This document shows, piece by piece, positions 33,898-42,356 of a DNA stretch of 64,000 nucleotides (the stretch's first letter is position 1; every line of letters begins with the position of its first letter). Location of the stretch: NCBI RefSeq assembly GCF_013401515.1, contig NZ_CP058529.1, forward strand, positions 1,674,001-1,738,000. Direction: 5' to 3'. Below the pieces are notes generated by a model. That model was given only the letters and a program-made list of their open reading frames with translations, did no database searches and was not told the DNA's origin. This DNA comes from Halorarum halophilum. GTDB lineage: Archaea > Halobacteriota > Halobacteria > Halobacteriales > Haloferacaceae. The position numbers and the translations under genes are program-made.

Positions 33898-33980
33898 CGA
33901 GTGGTAACAGGGCACAAAATCGCACGACTGCGCCGGGGTAGAAGGCAAACCTCATTACGGACGGGCCCACATTCCCGGCC

Positions 33981-34157
33981 ATGTCACAGCAGACCCTCAT
34001 CGGTGCAGCCCTGATGGTCGTCGGGACCCTCCTCTTCCTGCCGGGCGTGACACCGGGAACGGCGACCGTCCCGAACGTCGTGCTGGTCGCCGCGGCGGCG
34101 CTGCTCACCTACGGGACGTACCTCGTCGGCACCAGCGAAGGCGGCCGCCCCGTCTGA
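33981..34157 (+). CDS. Two-TM mini membrane protein, 58 aa
   Basis: Short ORF MSQQTLIGAALMVVGTLLFL-PG, a polar turn, then VPNVVLVAAAALLTYGTYLVG and a charged tail GGRPV. It has two clear hydrophobic helices, a clean ATG and codon bias like its neighbours. Many haloarchaea carry such small hydrophobic proteins of unknown role. It converges with the HpaI-type aldolase gene. Confidence 0.6.
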   Translation: MSQQTLIGAALMVVGTLLFLPGVTPGTATVPNVVLVAAAALLTYGTYLVGTSEGGRPV

Positions 34158-34228
34158 ACGCGACAGCGACGACCGACCGAAACCCGACCCCGTTTCTCCC
34201 GCCGAACCCGACCCGCTCCCAGCCCCGG

Positions 34229-34975
34229 CTACCGATACCGGGACAGAGACTCCGCCGCGCCGGTCGCCAGGTACCCCGCGTCAGTCCCGACGATCTGGTA
34301 GTCGAACCCGACGTCGTTCCAGCGGTCCACCTCGTCCGGGGTCGTGGCGAGCGTCCCCACCGGGACCGAACTCTCGGTGAGCACCGTCTCGACGGCGTCG
34401 GTGTAGACCTCGGAGTCGTACTCCCCGAAGACATCGAGCGACGCTGACAGGTCCGCCGGCCCGACGAACAGCGTGTCGATCCCCTCGACGTCCGCGATAG
34501 CCGCAACGTTCTCGACGGCCTCGGGCGACTCGACCTGCGAGATCGTCGCTATCTCGTCGTTCGCGGAGGCGACGTACTCCCCGAAGTCCCGGCCGTAGTT
34601 CGACGCACGCGCGGCGGCCATGCCGCGTCTCCCCTCCGGCGGGTAGCGCGTCGCCGCCACGAACGCCTCGGCCTCCTCGGGCGTGTTCACCTGCGGCGCC
34701 ATCACCCCGGCGGCGCCGGTGTCGAGCACGCGCTTGATCCTGACGTGGTCGTTCCACGCGACGCGGACGATTGGCGCCGTCTCACCCGCCGCCGCGTCGA
34801 CGGCGCGGACCATCGACTCGACCGTCTCGACGGTCGTCGGCGCGTGCTCCGTGTCGATCACGACGAAGTCGAACCCCGCGGCTGCGGTCTGTTCTGCCAC
34901 CTGCGGGTGCGGGATCGACAACCAACTGCCGGCGGGTCGGTCCTCCCCGAACGCGTCTCCGATGGAAGGGGTCAC
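34229..34975 (-). CDS. HpcH/HpaI family aldolase
   Basis: A 248-aa class II pyruvate aldolase starting at GTG. Motifs: GSWLSIPHPQVAEQTAAAGFDFVVIDTEHAP (with the catalytic-region His/Asp-Glu), VRVAWNDHVRIKRVLDTGAAGVMAPQVN, ATRYPPEGRRGMAAARASNYG, ISQVESPEAVENV (metal Glu) and DTLFVGPADLSASLD (metal Asp). Relatives cleave 2-keto-3-deoxy sugar acids or hydroxy-ketoacids to pyruvate plus an aldehyde. The substrate is not predictable here. Confidence 0.9.
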   Translation of the reverse strand: MTPSIGDAFGEDRPAGSWLSIPHPQVAEQTAAAGFDFVVIDTEHAPTTVETVESMVRAVDAAAGETAPIVRVAWNDHVRIKRVLDTGAAGVMAPQVNTPEEAEAFVAATRYPPEGRRGMAAARASNYGRDFGEYVASANDEIATISQVESPEAVENVAAIADVEGIDTLFVGPADLSASLDVFGEYDSEVYTDAVETVLTESSVPVGTLATTPDEVDRWNDVGFDYQIVGTDAGYLATGAAESLSRYR

Positions 34976-35060
34976 GTGTCGTCACTCGCGCCCGGACGGG
35001 AAAAACCGAGGTATCGGTCGGTCGCGATTGCAGGTTCCGGACGGCGCCCCCCGGAACCGC

Positions 35061-35297
35061 TCACTGCGAAGCGTGGCGAACCATGCCGAGGACGAACGCG
35101 CCCCCGAACAGCGCGACGAAGATGATGAACGCGGCGACGACGGCCTCCGGCGACTCCTCGATCCGAAGCTGGAGCTCGGTCGCGGTCCACCGGAGCGTCT
35201 CGCGGATCTCGGGACGGAAGGGGAGTTGCAGATACAGCAGCAGCGTGACGGCGCTGACCACGGCGTAGTCGACGACGTCCCGCTCACGGGCCCACAT
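35061..35297 (-). CDS. Small membrane protein, 78 aa
   Basis: It opens MWARERDVVDYAVVSAVTLLLYLQ (helix 1), then a charged middle (RPEIRETLRWTATELQLRIEES) and helix 2 AVVAAFIIFVALFGGAFVLGMV. No family is recognised. It is downstream of the siroheme-reductase group on the same strand, 94 nt after the 93-aa gene, so membership in that unit is uncertain. Confidence 0.6.
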   Translation of the reverse strand: MWARERDVVDYAVVSAVTLLLYLQLPFRPEIRETLRWTATELQLRIEESPEAVVAAFIIFVALFGGAFVLGMVRHASQ

Positions 35298-35391
35298 TGG
35301 CGGGAGGTCGGCCGAGTGCGGGGAAAAGGGTTCGCCCCGGGTTCTCAGCCGCGAGAACCTTCCTGTCACCCCGGTTTCCCGTCCGGGGGCG

Positions 35392-35673
35392 TCACTCCGA
35401 CGCGGCGTCGACCCGGTCGGCGTACGACTCTAGCTCGTCGGCCAGTTCGCGCGCCTGCGCGGCCGAGAGCGTCACCCGATCCGCGTGTGCCGGGAGTTCC
35501 TCGAGGTCGCTGTTGTCCAGTTCCAGTTCGAGCGTGACGTGGTCGGGGTTCTCGCGCGGGGCGGTGACGTTGAGCACCGCCAGCCCGGACTCCTCGAACC
35601 CGTGTCCCCGCGCCTCCCCGTCCAGCATGTCGAAGGTGGTGTAGGCGTTCACCCGGATGAGTCGGTCGGGCAT
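35392..35673 (-). CDS. Conserved acidic protein linked to siroheme reductase (DUF6360-like)
   Basis: A 93-aa soluble protein, MPDRLIRVNAYTTFDMLDGE followed by LNVTAPRENPDHVTLELEL and a C-terminal helix (LSAAQARELADELESYADRV) ending VDAASE. I recall similar haloarchaeal proteins called DUF6360, but could not verify this. It begins 9 nt after the reductase stop, so it is co-transcribed and probably acts with that enzyme or in its maturation. That is inference from position only. Confidence 0.7.
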   Translation of the reverse strand: MPDRLIRVNAYTTFDMLDGEARGHGFEESGLAVLNVTAPRENPDHVTLELELDNSDLEELPAHADRVTLSAAQARELADELESYADRVDAASE

Positions 35674-35682
35674 GGGCGGGGC

Positions 35683-37449
35683 TTAGTCGTCCGAGGTGAT
35701 GGGCGTTCCGTCGGCGCTGGCGGGCGCCGGGCTGTCGTCCATCGAGTCCTCCTCGGCGTACGGGTACCACGTGAGCTTCGTGTTGTGCATGTACGGGTCC
35801 TCGTAGGAGGTCTCCTCGGGCTCGATGAGCACCTCCAGCGTCTCCTCGTCGCTGCGCTCGACGAAGTCGCGGAAGGACTCCTCGCCCTCGCGGCGCTCCT
35901 CGAAGCTCGCGAGCAGGTTGCCGATGGCGCCGGGCACCTCGTCGGCGGGGACGCGCTGGCCGACCCAGTCGGCGAAGCGCGGGTCCTCGCCGAGGCCGCC
36001 GCCGAGGCCGATGTCGAGCGCCTCGACCGCCTCGCCGTCCTTGCGGGTCTTCATCCCGCGGAGGCTGATGTCCGCGATCTGCGGCTGGGCGCACGACGCC
36101 GTGCAGCCCGAGAGGTGGATGTGGAAGTTCTCGACGCCGTCGGGGAGTTCGACGTTCTCCTTCAGCCAGCGGGCGTAACGCACCTGGCGGTTCTTCGTCT
36201 CCACGATGGAGAGCGAGCAGAACTCCGTGCCCGTGCAGGCGATGGAGCCGCGCATGAACGGGTGCGGGTCCGGCGAGTAATCCTCGAGCAGCGGCTCTGC
36301 GAGCAGGTCGTCGAGGTCCTCCTCGGGCACGTCCGTCACCAGGACGTTCTGGCGCTGGGTGAGCCGCACCTCGCCGGAGCCGTACTCGTCGGCGAGGTCC
36401 GCGAGTTCGAGGGTGTCGTCGACGCCCATCCGACCGACGAGGACGTTGAGGCCGACGTAGTAGTTGCCGTCGTTCTGCTCGTGGACGCCGACGTGGTCGT
36501 GGTGACCCCCGGTGGCGCGCCCCGAGTTGTACGTGTACTCGTCGCGGAGGTCCTCGCCCGCCGTCTCCAGTTCGAAGTCGACGAACTCCTCCTGCAGGAC
36601 GTCGCGGATCTTCTCGGTGCCCCACTCGTCGACGAGGAACTTGATGCGGGCGGAGTAGCGGTCCTCGCGATTGCCGTGTTCGCGGAACAGCGCGGACATG
36701 CCGCCGGCGACCTCGTTGGCGTCCTCCGGCTCGACGAACACGTCGATGTCGCGGGCGAGGCGGGGCTCGTTCCGCGCGAGGCCGCCGCCGACGCGGACGT
36801 TGAACCCCTTGCGTCCGTCCTTCTCGGCCGGCTCGAACGCGAGGTCGTTGATGTCGCCCTGCCCGCAGCCCTCGCGGCAGCCCGTCACCGACACCTTCCA
36901 CTTGCGGGGGAGGTTGGTGTGGTCGTCGTCGCCCTTGAACGTGTCGTGGAGGTTCATGGCCACCGGCAGCGCGTCGACGAACTCGTTGCTGTCCTTGCCG
37001 GCGACCGGGCAGCCGACGATGTTTCGCCAGGAGTCCCCGCAGGCCTGCTGGGTCGAGAGGTCGTTGGCCTCCAGCTTCTCGAAGATGTCGGGGATGTCCT
37101 CCAGCCGGATCCAGTGGAGCTGGATGGACTGGCGAGTCGTCCAGTCGCAGTAGGCCGCGCCGAACTCGGGGTTCTCGCCGGGACCGCGCGCGTACTCGTC
37201 GGCGATCTCGCCGACGACGCGGAGCTGTCCGGGCGTCAGCACCCCGTTCGGCGTGCCGATCCGCATCATGAAGTAGCTCTCCTGGCCGTTCCGCTGGTGG
37301 TACAGCCCCCACCACTTGAAGCGCTCGAACCAGGCGTCGTGCTCGTCCTCGGGGATGGACTCCCAGCCCCCCTCGGCGAACTCCATCAGGTGCTCCCGTA
37401 TCTCGTTGCCGTACGTCTCCGACTTCCACTTCTCGACGTCCGTGGGCAT
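35683..37449 (-). CDS. Ferredoxin-dependent siroheme reductase (nitrite/sulfite reductase)
   Basis: A 588-aa enzyme of the NirA/Sir family, built as two repeated ferredoxin-like plus siroheme-binding halves. Half 1 has RQSIQLHWIRLEDIPDIFE and CGDSWRNIVGCPVAG, then RKWKVSVTGCREGCGQGDIND. Half 2 has RLTQRQNVLVTDVPEEDLD, then the 4Fe-4S/siroheme cysteines in CTGTEFCSLSIVETKNR and HLSGCTASCAQPQIAD. It makes a six-electron reduction of nitrite to ammonia or of sulfite to sulfide; the sequence read here does not separate them. No nitrate reductase is nearby, so nitrite versus sulfite remains open. The MPTDVEKW start is preferred over an upstream Arg-rich extension. Confidence 0.9.
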   Translation of the reverse strand: MPTDVEKWKSETYGNEIREHLMEFAEGGWESIPEDEHDAWFERFKWWGLYHQRNGQESYFMMRIGTPNGVLTPGQLRVVGEIADEYARGPGENPEFGAAYCDWTTRQSIQLHWIRLEDIPDIFEKLEANDLSTQQACGDSWRNIVGCPVAGKDSNEFVDALPVAMNLHDTFKGDDDHTNLPRKWKVSVTGCREGCGQGDINDLAFEPAEKDGRKGFNVRVGGGLARNEPRLARDIDVFVEPEDANEVAGGMSALFREHGNREDRYSARIKFLVDEWGTEKIRDVLQEEFVDFELETAGEDLRDEYTYNSGRATGGHHDHVGVHEQNDGNYYVGLNVLVGRMGVDDTLELADLADEYGSGEVRLTQRQNVLVTDVPEEDLDDLLAEPLLEDYSPDPHPFMRGSIACTGTEFCSLSIVETKNRQVRYARWLKENVELPDGVENFHIHLSGCTASCAQPQIADISLRGMKTRKDGEAVEALDIGLGGGLGEDPRFADWVGQRVPADEVPGAIGNLLASFEERREGEESFRDFVERSDEETLEVLIEPEETSYEDPYMHNTKLTWYPYAEEDSMDDSPAPASADGTPITSDD

Positions 37450-37495
37450 TCTTGCTCCCACTCGGACCGCCACGTCCCTAAAGCGACCCCCGCCG

Positions 37496-37846
37496 TCAAT
37501 CGTCCCCGGAAGTTCCCGATACCGGAGATACTTGCCACCCCACCGAGTCACCCCACGGGATCCGGACCGCTTCCGCCGCGAGGGGTTCGAACGCGCCGTC
37601 GACGAGGCGTCCGACCGGAACCGGGTCGGTGGTCACCGACCGGCCACAGCGGATGCAGGTCCCGTACGTCTCCGCGGCGATCGTCCGCCCGTCGACGTCG
37701 ACGTCGGTGATGCCCTCGACGACGAAGTCGGCGACCTCGCAATCGCACACCCCCGTGACGTACCACAGTTCGCTCGCCCCGACGCGTCGCTCGTCCTCCA
37801 CGGAGACCCAGGCGCCGTCGTCCAGCGTGCGCAACGAGACGGCCAT
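37496..37846 (-). CDS. Hypothetical protein with CxC/CxxC pairs
   Basis: A 116-aa acidic protein opening MAVSLRTLDDGAWVSVEDE. It has Cys in GVCDCEVADF (CDC) and YGTCIRCGRSV (CxxC), which could bind one metal, and then ends in RIPWGDSVGWQVSPVSG. No family is recognised. It lies 46 nt upstream of the siroheme-reductase start on the same strand, so it may lead that operon. Confidence 0.65.
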   Translation of the reverse strand: MAVSLRTLDDGAWVSVEDERRVGASELWYVTGVCDCEVADFVVEGITDVDVDGRTIAAETYGTCIRCGRSVTTDPVPVGRLVDGAFEPLAAEAVRIPWGDSVGWQVSPVSGTSGDD

Positions 37847-38062
37847 ACCGGACAAACGCGCCCCTCGCGTGTAGCCCCGTCGGCGGGCGCAACCCTCGTC
37901 GCGTCCGGTGACGGACTCACGTCCGATAACCGCACGACTGCGGGACAATACGCGGTCGATGGGGCGACCGTGATGACGGCAATCGGTTCCGGTACCGGGG
38001 AGCGTCGGTAGCGATTGTCTACGCAGACCCCCTTATCCGGACGTGGCGTGTAGTCGTGCGTG

Positions 38063-38161
38063 ATGAGGGATGGACTGGCCGAGAAGGAGCCGCGGGAACA
38101 CACGTCCGCGGACGCGGCGCCGGAACTGTTCGGCGACCGCGAGGACGGGGGGAACGAATGA
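38063..38161 (+). CDS. Very short acidic ORF, 32 aa
   Basis: MRDGLAEKEPREHTS... ending LFGDREDGGNE. Its support is the 4-nt ATGA overlap with the next small gene and the TATA-like CCTTATCC about 30 nt ahead. It could equally be a leader ORF. No family is recognised. Confidence 0.35.
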   Translation: MRDGLAEKEPREHTSADAAPELFGDREDGGNE

Positions 38162-38373
38162 GCCGCAAGGTGGCCGACGCCGACGAGGTCGACGACGACG
38201 GCGCACACCTCGAAGACGTCCCGTCGGGCGCGGGATGTACCGAGATCTGGGAGAAGCTGAGCGAGCAGCGCGAGGCCGACCGGGAGGAGGCCTCGGACGG
38301 GCGAGCGGGAGCGAAGCGACACACGAGCAGCGAGGCCGCGGCGGCCGAAGCGGACGACGCCGGCGCGGAGTAG
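38158..38373 (+). CDS. Small acidic protein, 71 aa
   Basis: It opens MSRKVADADEVDDDGAHLED, then VPSGAGCTEIWEKLSEQREA and a low-complexity Ala/Glu/Asp tail. The HLEDVPSGAGCTEIWEKLSE block looks like a conserved core. It is divergent from the siroheme-reductase group, 311 nt from the leading gene of that unit. The function is unknown. Confidence 0.55.
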   Translation: MSRKVADADEVDDDGAHLEDVPSGAGCTEIWEKLSEQREADREEASDGRAGAKRHTSSEAAAAEADDAGAE

Positions 38374-38603
38374 CCCGTTCTTCAGGCCAGACTACGGCGG
38401 GACGATCCACTGACGAAACAACGCGATTTCTGCGGCGCTACTCGTGGACTCGGAGTCGACCGGTAATCCGCTCTCAGTGTCGATTCGACCGTTCGTCGGT
38501 CGGCCCGCTTCCCGAGACCAGTCCCGGGACGCGAGTACACGTTCGCGGCGGATTGCGCGGGCGGGACCGACGGACAGCGTCGGGCCGAAAGTGTGACCCG
38601 TCG

Positions 38604-38613
38604 AAAATTATAT
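38604..38613 (+). promoter_or_regulatory. TATA-like box of the VOC dioxygenase
   Basis: AAAATTATAT, about 33 nt ahead of the ATG, the most AT-rich patch in the spacer. Confidence 0.55.
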
Positions 38614-38646
38614 CCCAGGAGCAACGAACCCTAGGTACGACTTAGC

Positions 38647-39606
38647 ATGCCAACCGCTATCGACGGAATCCACCACGTGACCGCGTTCGCCGACGAACCG
38701 CAGGAGAACTACGACTTCTTCACGGACGTGCTCGGCCTCCGCTTCGTCAAGCGGACCGTGCGGTTCGACGTTCCCGAGAAGATCTACCACCTCTACTACG
38801 GCGACGAGGGGGGGACGCCGGGGACCGTCATCACCTACTTCCCGATGACGAACATGCCGATGGAGGAGGGGGTCGTCGGGAAGGGGCAGATGAGTTCGAC
38901 CGGCCTGAACATCCCCGAGGGATCGGCCGACTACTGGCAGAACCGGTTCGAGGAGCACGGCGTCGAGCACACAGTCGAGGAGCGGTTCGGCCAGACCCGC
39001 ATCTCGTTCACCGACCCGGACGGCACGCCCTACGTGCTCGTGACGAACGACGACACCGACATCGAACCCTGGGACGGCAGCGACGTCCCCGAGGAACACG
39101 GCGTCCGCGGAATGCACAGCGTCACGATCCACTCGGCTGACCCCCAGGGGACCTTCGACATCCTCGAGACGATGGGCTGGGAGCGCGTCGGGCGCTCCGA
39201 CCACCCGCAGGCCGGCGACCTCGTCCGGTATCAGTCGGGTGGCGAGGGCCCCTGCGCCGACGTCGTCGACGTCCTCATCCGACCGAACGCCCCGAACGGC
39301 GTGATGGGGATCGGAACGTACCTCCACGTCGCCTTCCGGGTCGCGAACAAGTGGGAGCAGACGGAGTGGAGCGACGAACTCCGGGCGAACGGGTACATCA
39401 CGACCTCCCGGAAGGACCGCGACTACTTCCACTCGCAGTACATCACGGAACCCGGCGGCGCCGTCTTCGAGTACGCGACCATGGGGCCGGGGTTCACGCT
39501 CGACCAGGAGCCCTCGGAGTTCGGCCAGGAGCTGAAAGTTCCGGACTGGCTCGACGCCGACCTGGAGTACATCGAGGAGCAACTGCCGCCGCTGAACACG
39601 GACTGA
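38647..39606 (+). CDS. VOC-family ring-cleaving dioxygenase-like protein
   Basis: A 319-aa two-module vicinal-oxygen-chelate protein of the PcpA/LinE/MhqO type. Module 1 has IDGIHHVTAFADEPQENYDFF (metal His) and ends RISFTDPDGTPYVLV. Module 2 has EHGVRGMHSVTIHSADPQ, GTYLHVAFRVANK (metal His) and FEYATMGPGFTLDQEP (metal Glu), closing with PDWLDADLEYIEEQLP. Relatives cleave hydroquinones or act in quinone detoxification. The aromatic substrate is unknown. Confidence 0.88.
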   Translation: MPTAIDGIHHVTAFADEPQENYDFFTDVLGLRFVKRTVRFDVPEKIYHLYYGDEGGTPGTVITYFPMTNMPMEEGVVGKGQMSSTGLNIPEGSADYWQNRFEEHGVEHTVEERFGQTRISFTDPDGTPYVLVTNDDTDIEPWDGSDVPEEHGVRGMHSVTIHSADPQGTFDILETMGWERVGRSDHPQAGDLVRYQSGGEGPCADVVDVLIRPNAPNGVMGIGTYLHVAFRVANKWEQTEWSDELRANGYITTSRKDRDYFHSQYITEPGGAVFEYATMGPGFTLDQEPSEFGQELKVPDWLDADLEYIEEQLPPLNTD

Positions 39607-39684
39607 CCGCCCGCCGTCAGCGGCGGGTGAACCGGGTTCCCGTCTAAATCCTTCCGTCGAACGAGCACCGACAACCGGTGTCGC

Positions 39685-40098
39685 CTACAGCGGGCGGAAC
39701 TTCGCGCCGTACCGCAAGACCCCCTCCTGCTTGTAGATCCGCCGAACCACCGCCTCCACCCGATCGCCGCGGCCGAACTCGCCGGGGTCACAGTCGGTCA
39801 ACATCCCGGGGACGCGAGCCCCCTCGTCGAGTTCGACGAGCACGACGCCGATGGCCCCCTCCGCGTCGAGCAGGTCGGAGAACTCGGGCGGGGCGCCGCT
39901 CTCGATGACGGTGTGCGCGAGGATCTCGCCGGTCCCCTCGGGTTCGACCTCGACGAGCGAGCCGACCGCGTTGCACCCGACGCAGGCCCCCTCCGGTGGG
40001 AACGTGTGGGCGCCGCACTCGGAACACCGACCGACGACGAGGCGGTACCGGCTGTCGAGACTCCGCCACCAGGTGGGTAGGCTGACGTAGGCGCCCAT
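39685..40098 (-). CDS. DUF35 / Zn-ribbon OB-fold acyl-CoA-associated protein
   Basis: A 137-aa protein. It has an N-terminal helix (YVSLPTWWRSLDSRYRLVVG), a rubredoxin-like ribbon with CSECGAHTFPPEGACVGC (two CxxC), and an OB fold ending VEAVVRRIYKQEGVLRYGAKF. In archaea such proteins form a complex with a thiolase and an HMG-CoA-synthase-like protein, binding CoA substrates and channelling intermediates. Its start overlaps the stop of the HMGS-like gene, and the thiolase is the next gene upstream, giving the complete trio in one operon. Confidence 0.9.
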   Translation of the reverse strand: MGAYVSLPTWWRSLDSRYRLVVGRCSECGAHTFPPEGACVGCNAVGSLVEVEPEGTGEILAHTVIESGAPPEFSDLLDAEGAIGVVLVELDEGARVPGMLTDCDPGEFGRGDRVEAVVRRIYKQEGVLRYGAKFRPL

Positions 40099-41063
40099 CA
40101 GCGCTCACCCCCTTCGGGGAGGAGCAGACCCCGTTTTCGCAGGTACTCCGAGTAGGAGACCGTCTCGGCCGGCCGCCCCCAGTCGACCCGAAGCGATCCC
40201 TCGACGGCGAGCGCGTCCGCGCTCGCGCCGTCGCCGTAGCCGACGAGGGCGACCGACTCCTCGCCGGCGTCCCACGCGGCCAGCAGTGCGAAGGGCGCGC
40301 TCGCGGCACCGGTGTTCCCGAATTCGTCCGCGAGGTGGTACACTGGCCCGTCGAACGACCGTCCCGCCCGGTGCGGGAGGCTCCCGTCGGGTGCGGTGAC
40401 GGCGAGCGCCGTCGGCGACCCGTGGAGCCGTTCGACCGCGCCGGCGACCGTCGTCGTGTATGCGTCGCGCTCGTAGGCGGTCGCGTCGTACGACTCGACC
40501 GTCACGGACCCACGGCGACGGAACCGCGTCCCGGCGTACTCCCGAGTGTAGGTCGCGACGCCCGTCACATCCACGGCGCCAGTCGCACTCGTCACGACTG
40601 CGACCGCACCGGCGCCGGCCGCGTGGTCGACGGCGTCGTCGGGCGACCCACGGGGGCAGTCGGACACGACCGCGAGGGCGGGGCCGTCGGCCCGGAGCGC
40701 CGACAGCAGCGCACGCGTCCCAGCCCGGGTCGACTGCGTGTGGACGGCGACCTCGACGCCCCCGTCCAGGCCGAGGATCTCCGCGACCTGCGCGCCGACG
40801 TCGCCCTCGTCGACCGGCGGCGTCGTCGTCCCGAGCGCGAGCGTCCCGATCTCCTCCCGCCCGTGCGTCGAGTCGTCGATGGCATCGCGGGCCGCCTCGA
40901 CGGCCATCGTGACCGCGTCCTCGTCGTATCCGGCGACGCGCTTCTCCTCGACCCCGCGGGCGTCGAAGCCCCCCAGAGCCTCCCGAACCTCGTCCGCGGT
41001 GATCCGATACCGCGGGACGTACGCCGCGGCGCTCTCGATCGCGTTCGGGTCCGTCACGCCCAT
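40098..41063 (-). CDS. HMG-CoA synthase-like protein lacking the catalytic Cys
   Basis: A 321-aa thiolase-fold protein. It opens IESAAAYVPRYRITADEVRE, then KRVAGYDEDAVTMAVEAARDA (the usual HMGS/KAS-III N-terminal block), LGTTTPPVDEGDV, and the late GNTGAASAPFALLAAWDAG. The stretch aligned with the catalytic QACYGGTAAL reads QSTRAGTRAL, so the Cys position is Thr112. At 321 aa it is slightly shorter than archaeal HMGS (about 350). It may be a structural or non-Claisen partner of the thiolase, or use another nucleophile. It overlaps both neighbours. Confidence 0.83.
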   Translation of the reverse strand: MGVTDPNAIESAAAYVPRYRITADEVREALGGFDARGVEEKRVAGYDEDAVTMAVEAARDAIDDSTHGREEIGTLALGTTTPPVDEGDVGAQVAEILGLDGGVEVAVHTQSTRAGTRALLSALRADGPALAVVSDCPRGSPDDAVDHAAGAGAVAVVTSATGAVDVTGVATYTREYAGTRFRRRGSVTVESYDATAYERDAYTTTVAGAVERLHGSPTALAVTAPDGSLPHRAGRSFDGPVYHLADEFGNTGAASAPFALLAAWDAGEESVALVGYGDGASADALAVEGSLRVDWGRPAETVSYSEYLRKRGLLLPEGGER

Positions 41064-42223
41064 CCCCCCTCGTAGACGTGGACGGCGACGGCGCCGCCCG
41101 ACCCGCCGACGTTGTGCGTCAGGCCGCACTCCAGGCCGGTGACCCCCCTGTCGCCGGCCTCCCCCCGGAGCTGTTTGAACACCTCGACGACCTGCCCCGT
41201 CCCGGTCGCGCCGATGGGGTGACCCTTCGACTTCAGCCCGCCCGAGAGGTTGACCGGGCGCTCGCCGTCGGGTTCGGTCGCGCCGCGTCGGACGTACGCG
41301 CCCGACTCGCCGCGTTCGCAGAAGCCGAGGTCCTCGTAGGCCATCAGCTCGGCGATGGAGAAGCAGTCGTGGACCTCGGCGAAGTCGACGTCGTCGGGTC
41401 CGACGCCCGCCTCGGCGTACGCCCCCTCCGCGGCCTCCCGCGCAGCGGGGATGCCGGTCAGCGTGCTGCGCTGGAACAGGCCCACCCGGTCGCTCGCCTG
41501 CCCGCTTCCGGTCACCCTGATGGGGTCGTCGGTCAGTCGTTCGGCGGCCTCGCGACCGGCCAGGAGGGCGACGCTCGCGCCGTCGGAGGTCGGACAGCAG
41601 TCGTAGAGGTTCAGCGGGTCGGCGACGGTCGTCGCGGCCATCGCGTCCTCGAGCGAGCACTCGAACCCCAGGTGGGCGTCGGGGTTGTGCGCGCCGTTGG
41701 CGTGGTTCTTGACGGCGACGCGGGAGAGGTCCTCCCGCGTGGTGCCGTGTTCGGCCATGTGGGCGTCGGCCATCTGGGCGTAGACGCCGGCGAACGTCGT
41801 GCCGGCCATCCGCTCCCACTCCGTCTCGCCGGAGACGCCGAGCCAGTACCGGGTCCGATCCCCGCTCGTGTCGGTCATCACCTCGACGCCGCCCGCGAGC
41901 GCGACGTCCGCCGCGCCGGCGCGGATGGCCAGCGTCGCCTGCCTGAGCGCCGTCCCGCTCGCGGCGCAGGCGTTCTCGACGCGCGTGCAGGAGACGCCGT
42001 CGAGCCCGGCGTACTCGGTCACGCTCGGGCCGGCGAGCCCGAGTTGCCGACCGCCGACGCCGAGGGTGCCGACGTACGCCTCGTCGATGCTCGTCCGATC
42101 GAGCTCGCCGTCCACCGAGTCGAGCGCGCCCTCGAGGGCCGTGGCGAACAGCGAGCGGTACGACTCCTCGGGGAAGGCGCCGAAGGGTGACTGGGCCGCC
42201 CCGACGAGGTACACCTCTCGCAT
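41054..42223 (-). CDS. SCP2-type thiolase (acetyl-CoA acetyltransferase-like)
   Basis: A 389-aa thiolase. The nucleophile is Cys86 in RVENACAASGTALRQA. The second active site has HDCFSIAELMAYEDLG and GLKSKGHPIGATGTGQ (His). Classical thiolases have another Cys near the end (CxGGG); here the region reads LTHNVGGSGGAV, as in SCP2/archaeal-type thiolases. It condenses or cleaves acyl-CoAs. The ATG before REVYLVGAAQSPFG is the standard start. Coupling to an HMGS-like and a DUF35 protein suggests a complex, but of uncertain product because the HMGS partner looks catalytically altered. Confidence 0.9.
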   Translation of the reverse strand: MREVYLVGAAQSPFGAFPEESYRSLFATALEGALDSVDGELDRTSIDEAYVGTLGVGGRQLGLAGPSVTEYAGLDGVSCTRVENACAASGTALRQATLAIRAGAADVALAGGVEVMTDTSGDRTRYWLGVSGETEWERMAGTTFAGVYAQMADAHMAEHGTTREDLSRVAVKNHANGAHNPDAHLGFECSLEDAMAATTVADPLNLYDCCPTSDGASVALLAGREAAERLTDDPIRVTGSGQASDRVGLFQRSTLTGIPAAREAAEGAYAEAGVGPDDVDFAEVHDCFSIAELMAYEDLGFCERGESGAYVRRGATEPDGERPVNLSGGLKSKGHPIGATGTGQVVEVFKQLRGEAGDRGVTGLECGLTHNVGGSGGAVAVHVYEGGWA

Positions 42224-42356
42224 GCGCGTCAGAAGAGGGAGCGGGCTGTTCACTGTTTCCCTTACTTCGGCAGATTCCGTCCGCGTTCGGACGCCGTCGG
42301 GCGCGATCGGGTGCGTTCGGGCGAGTTCGGACGTGTCCCCGACGGGCGCCCAGGTC

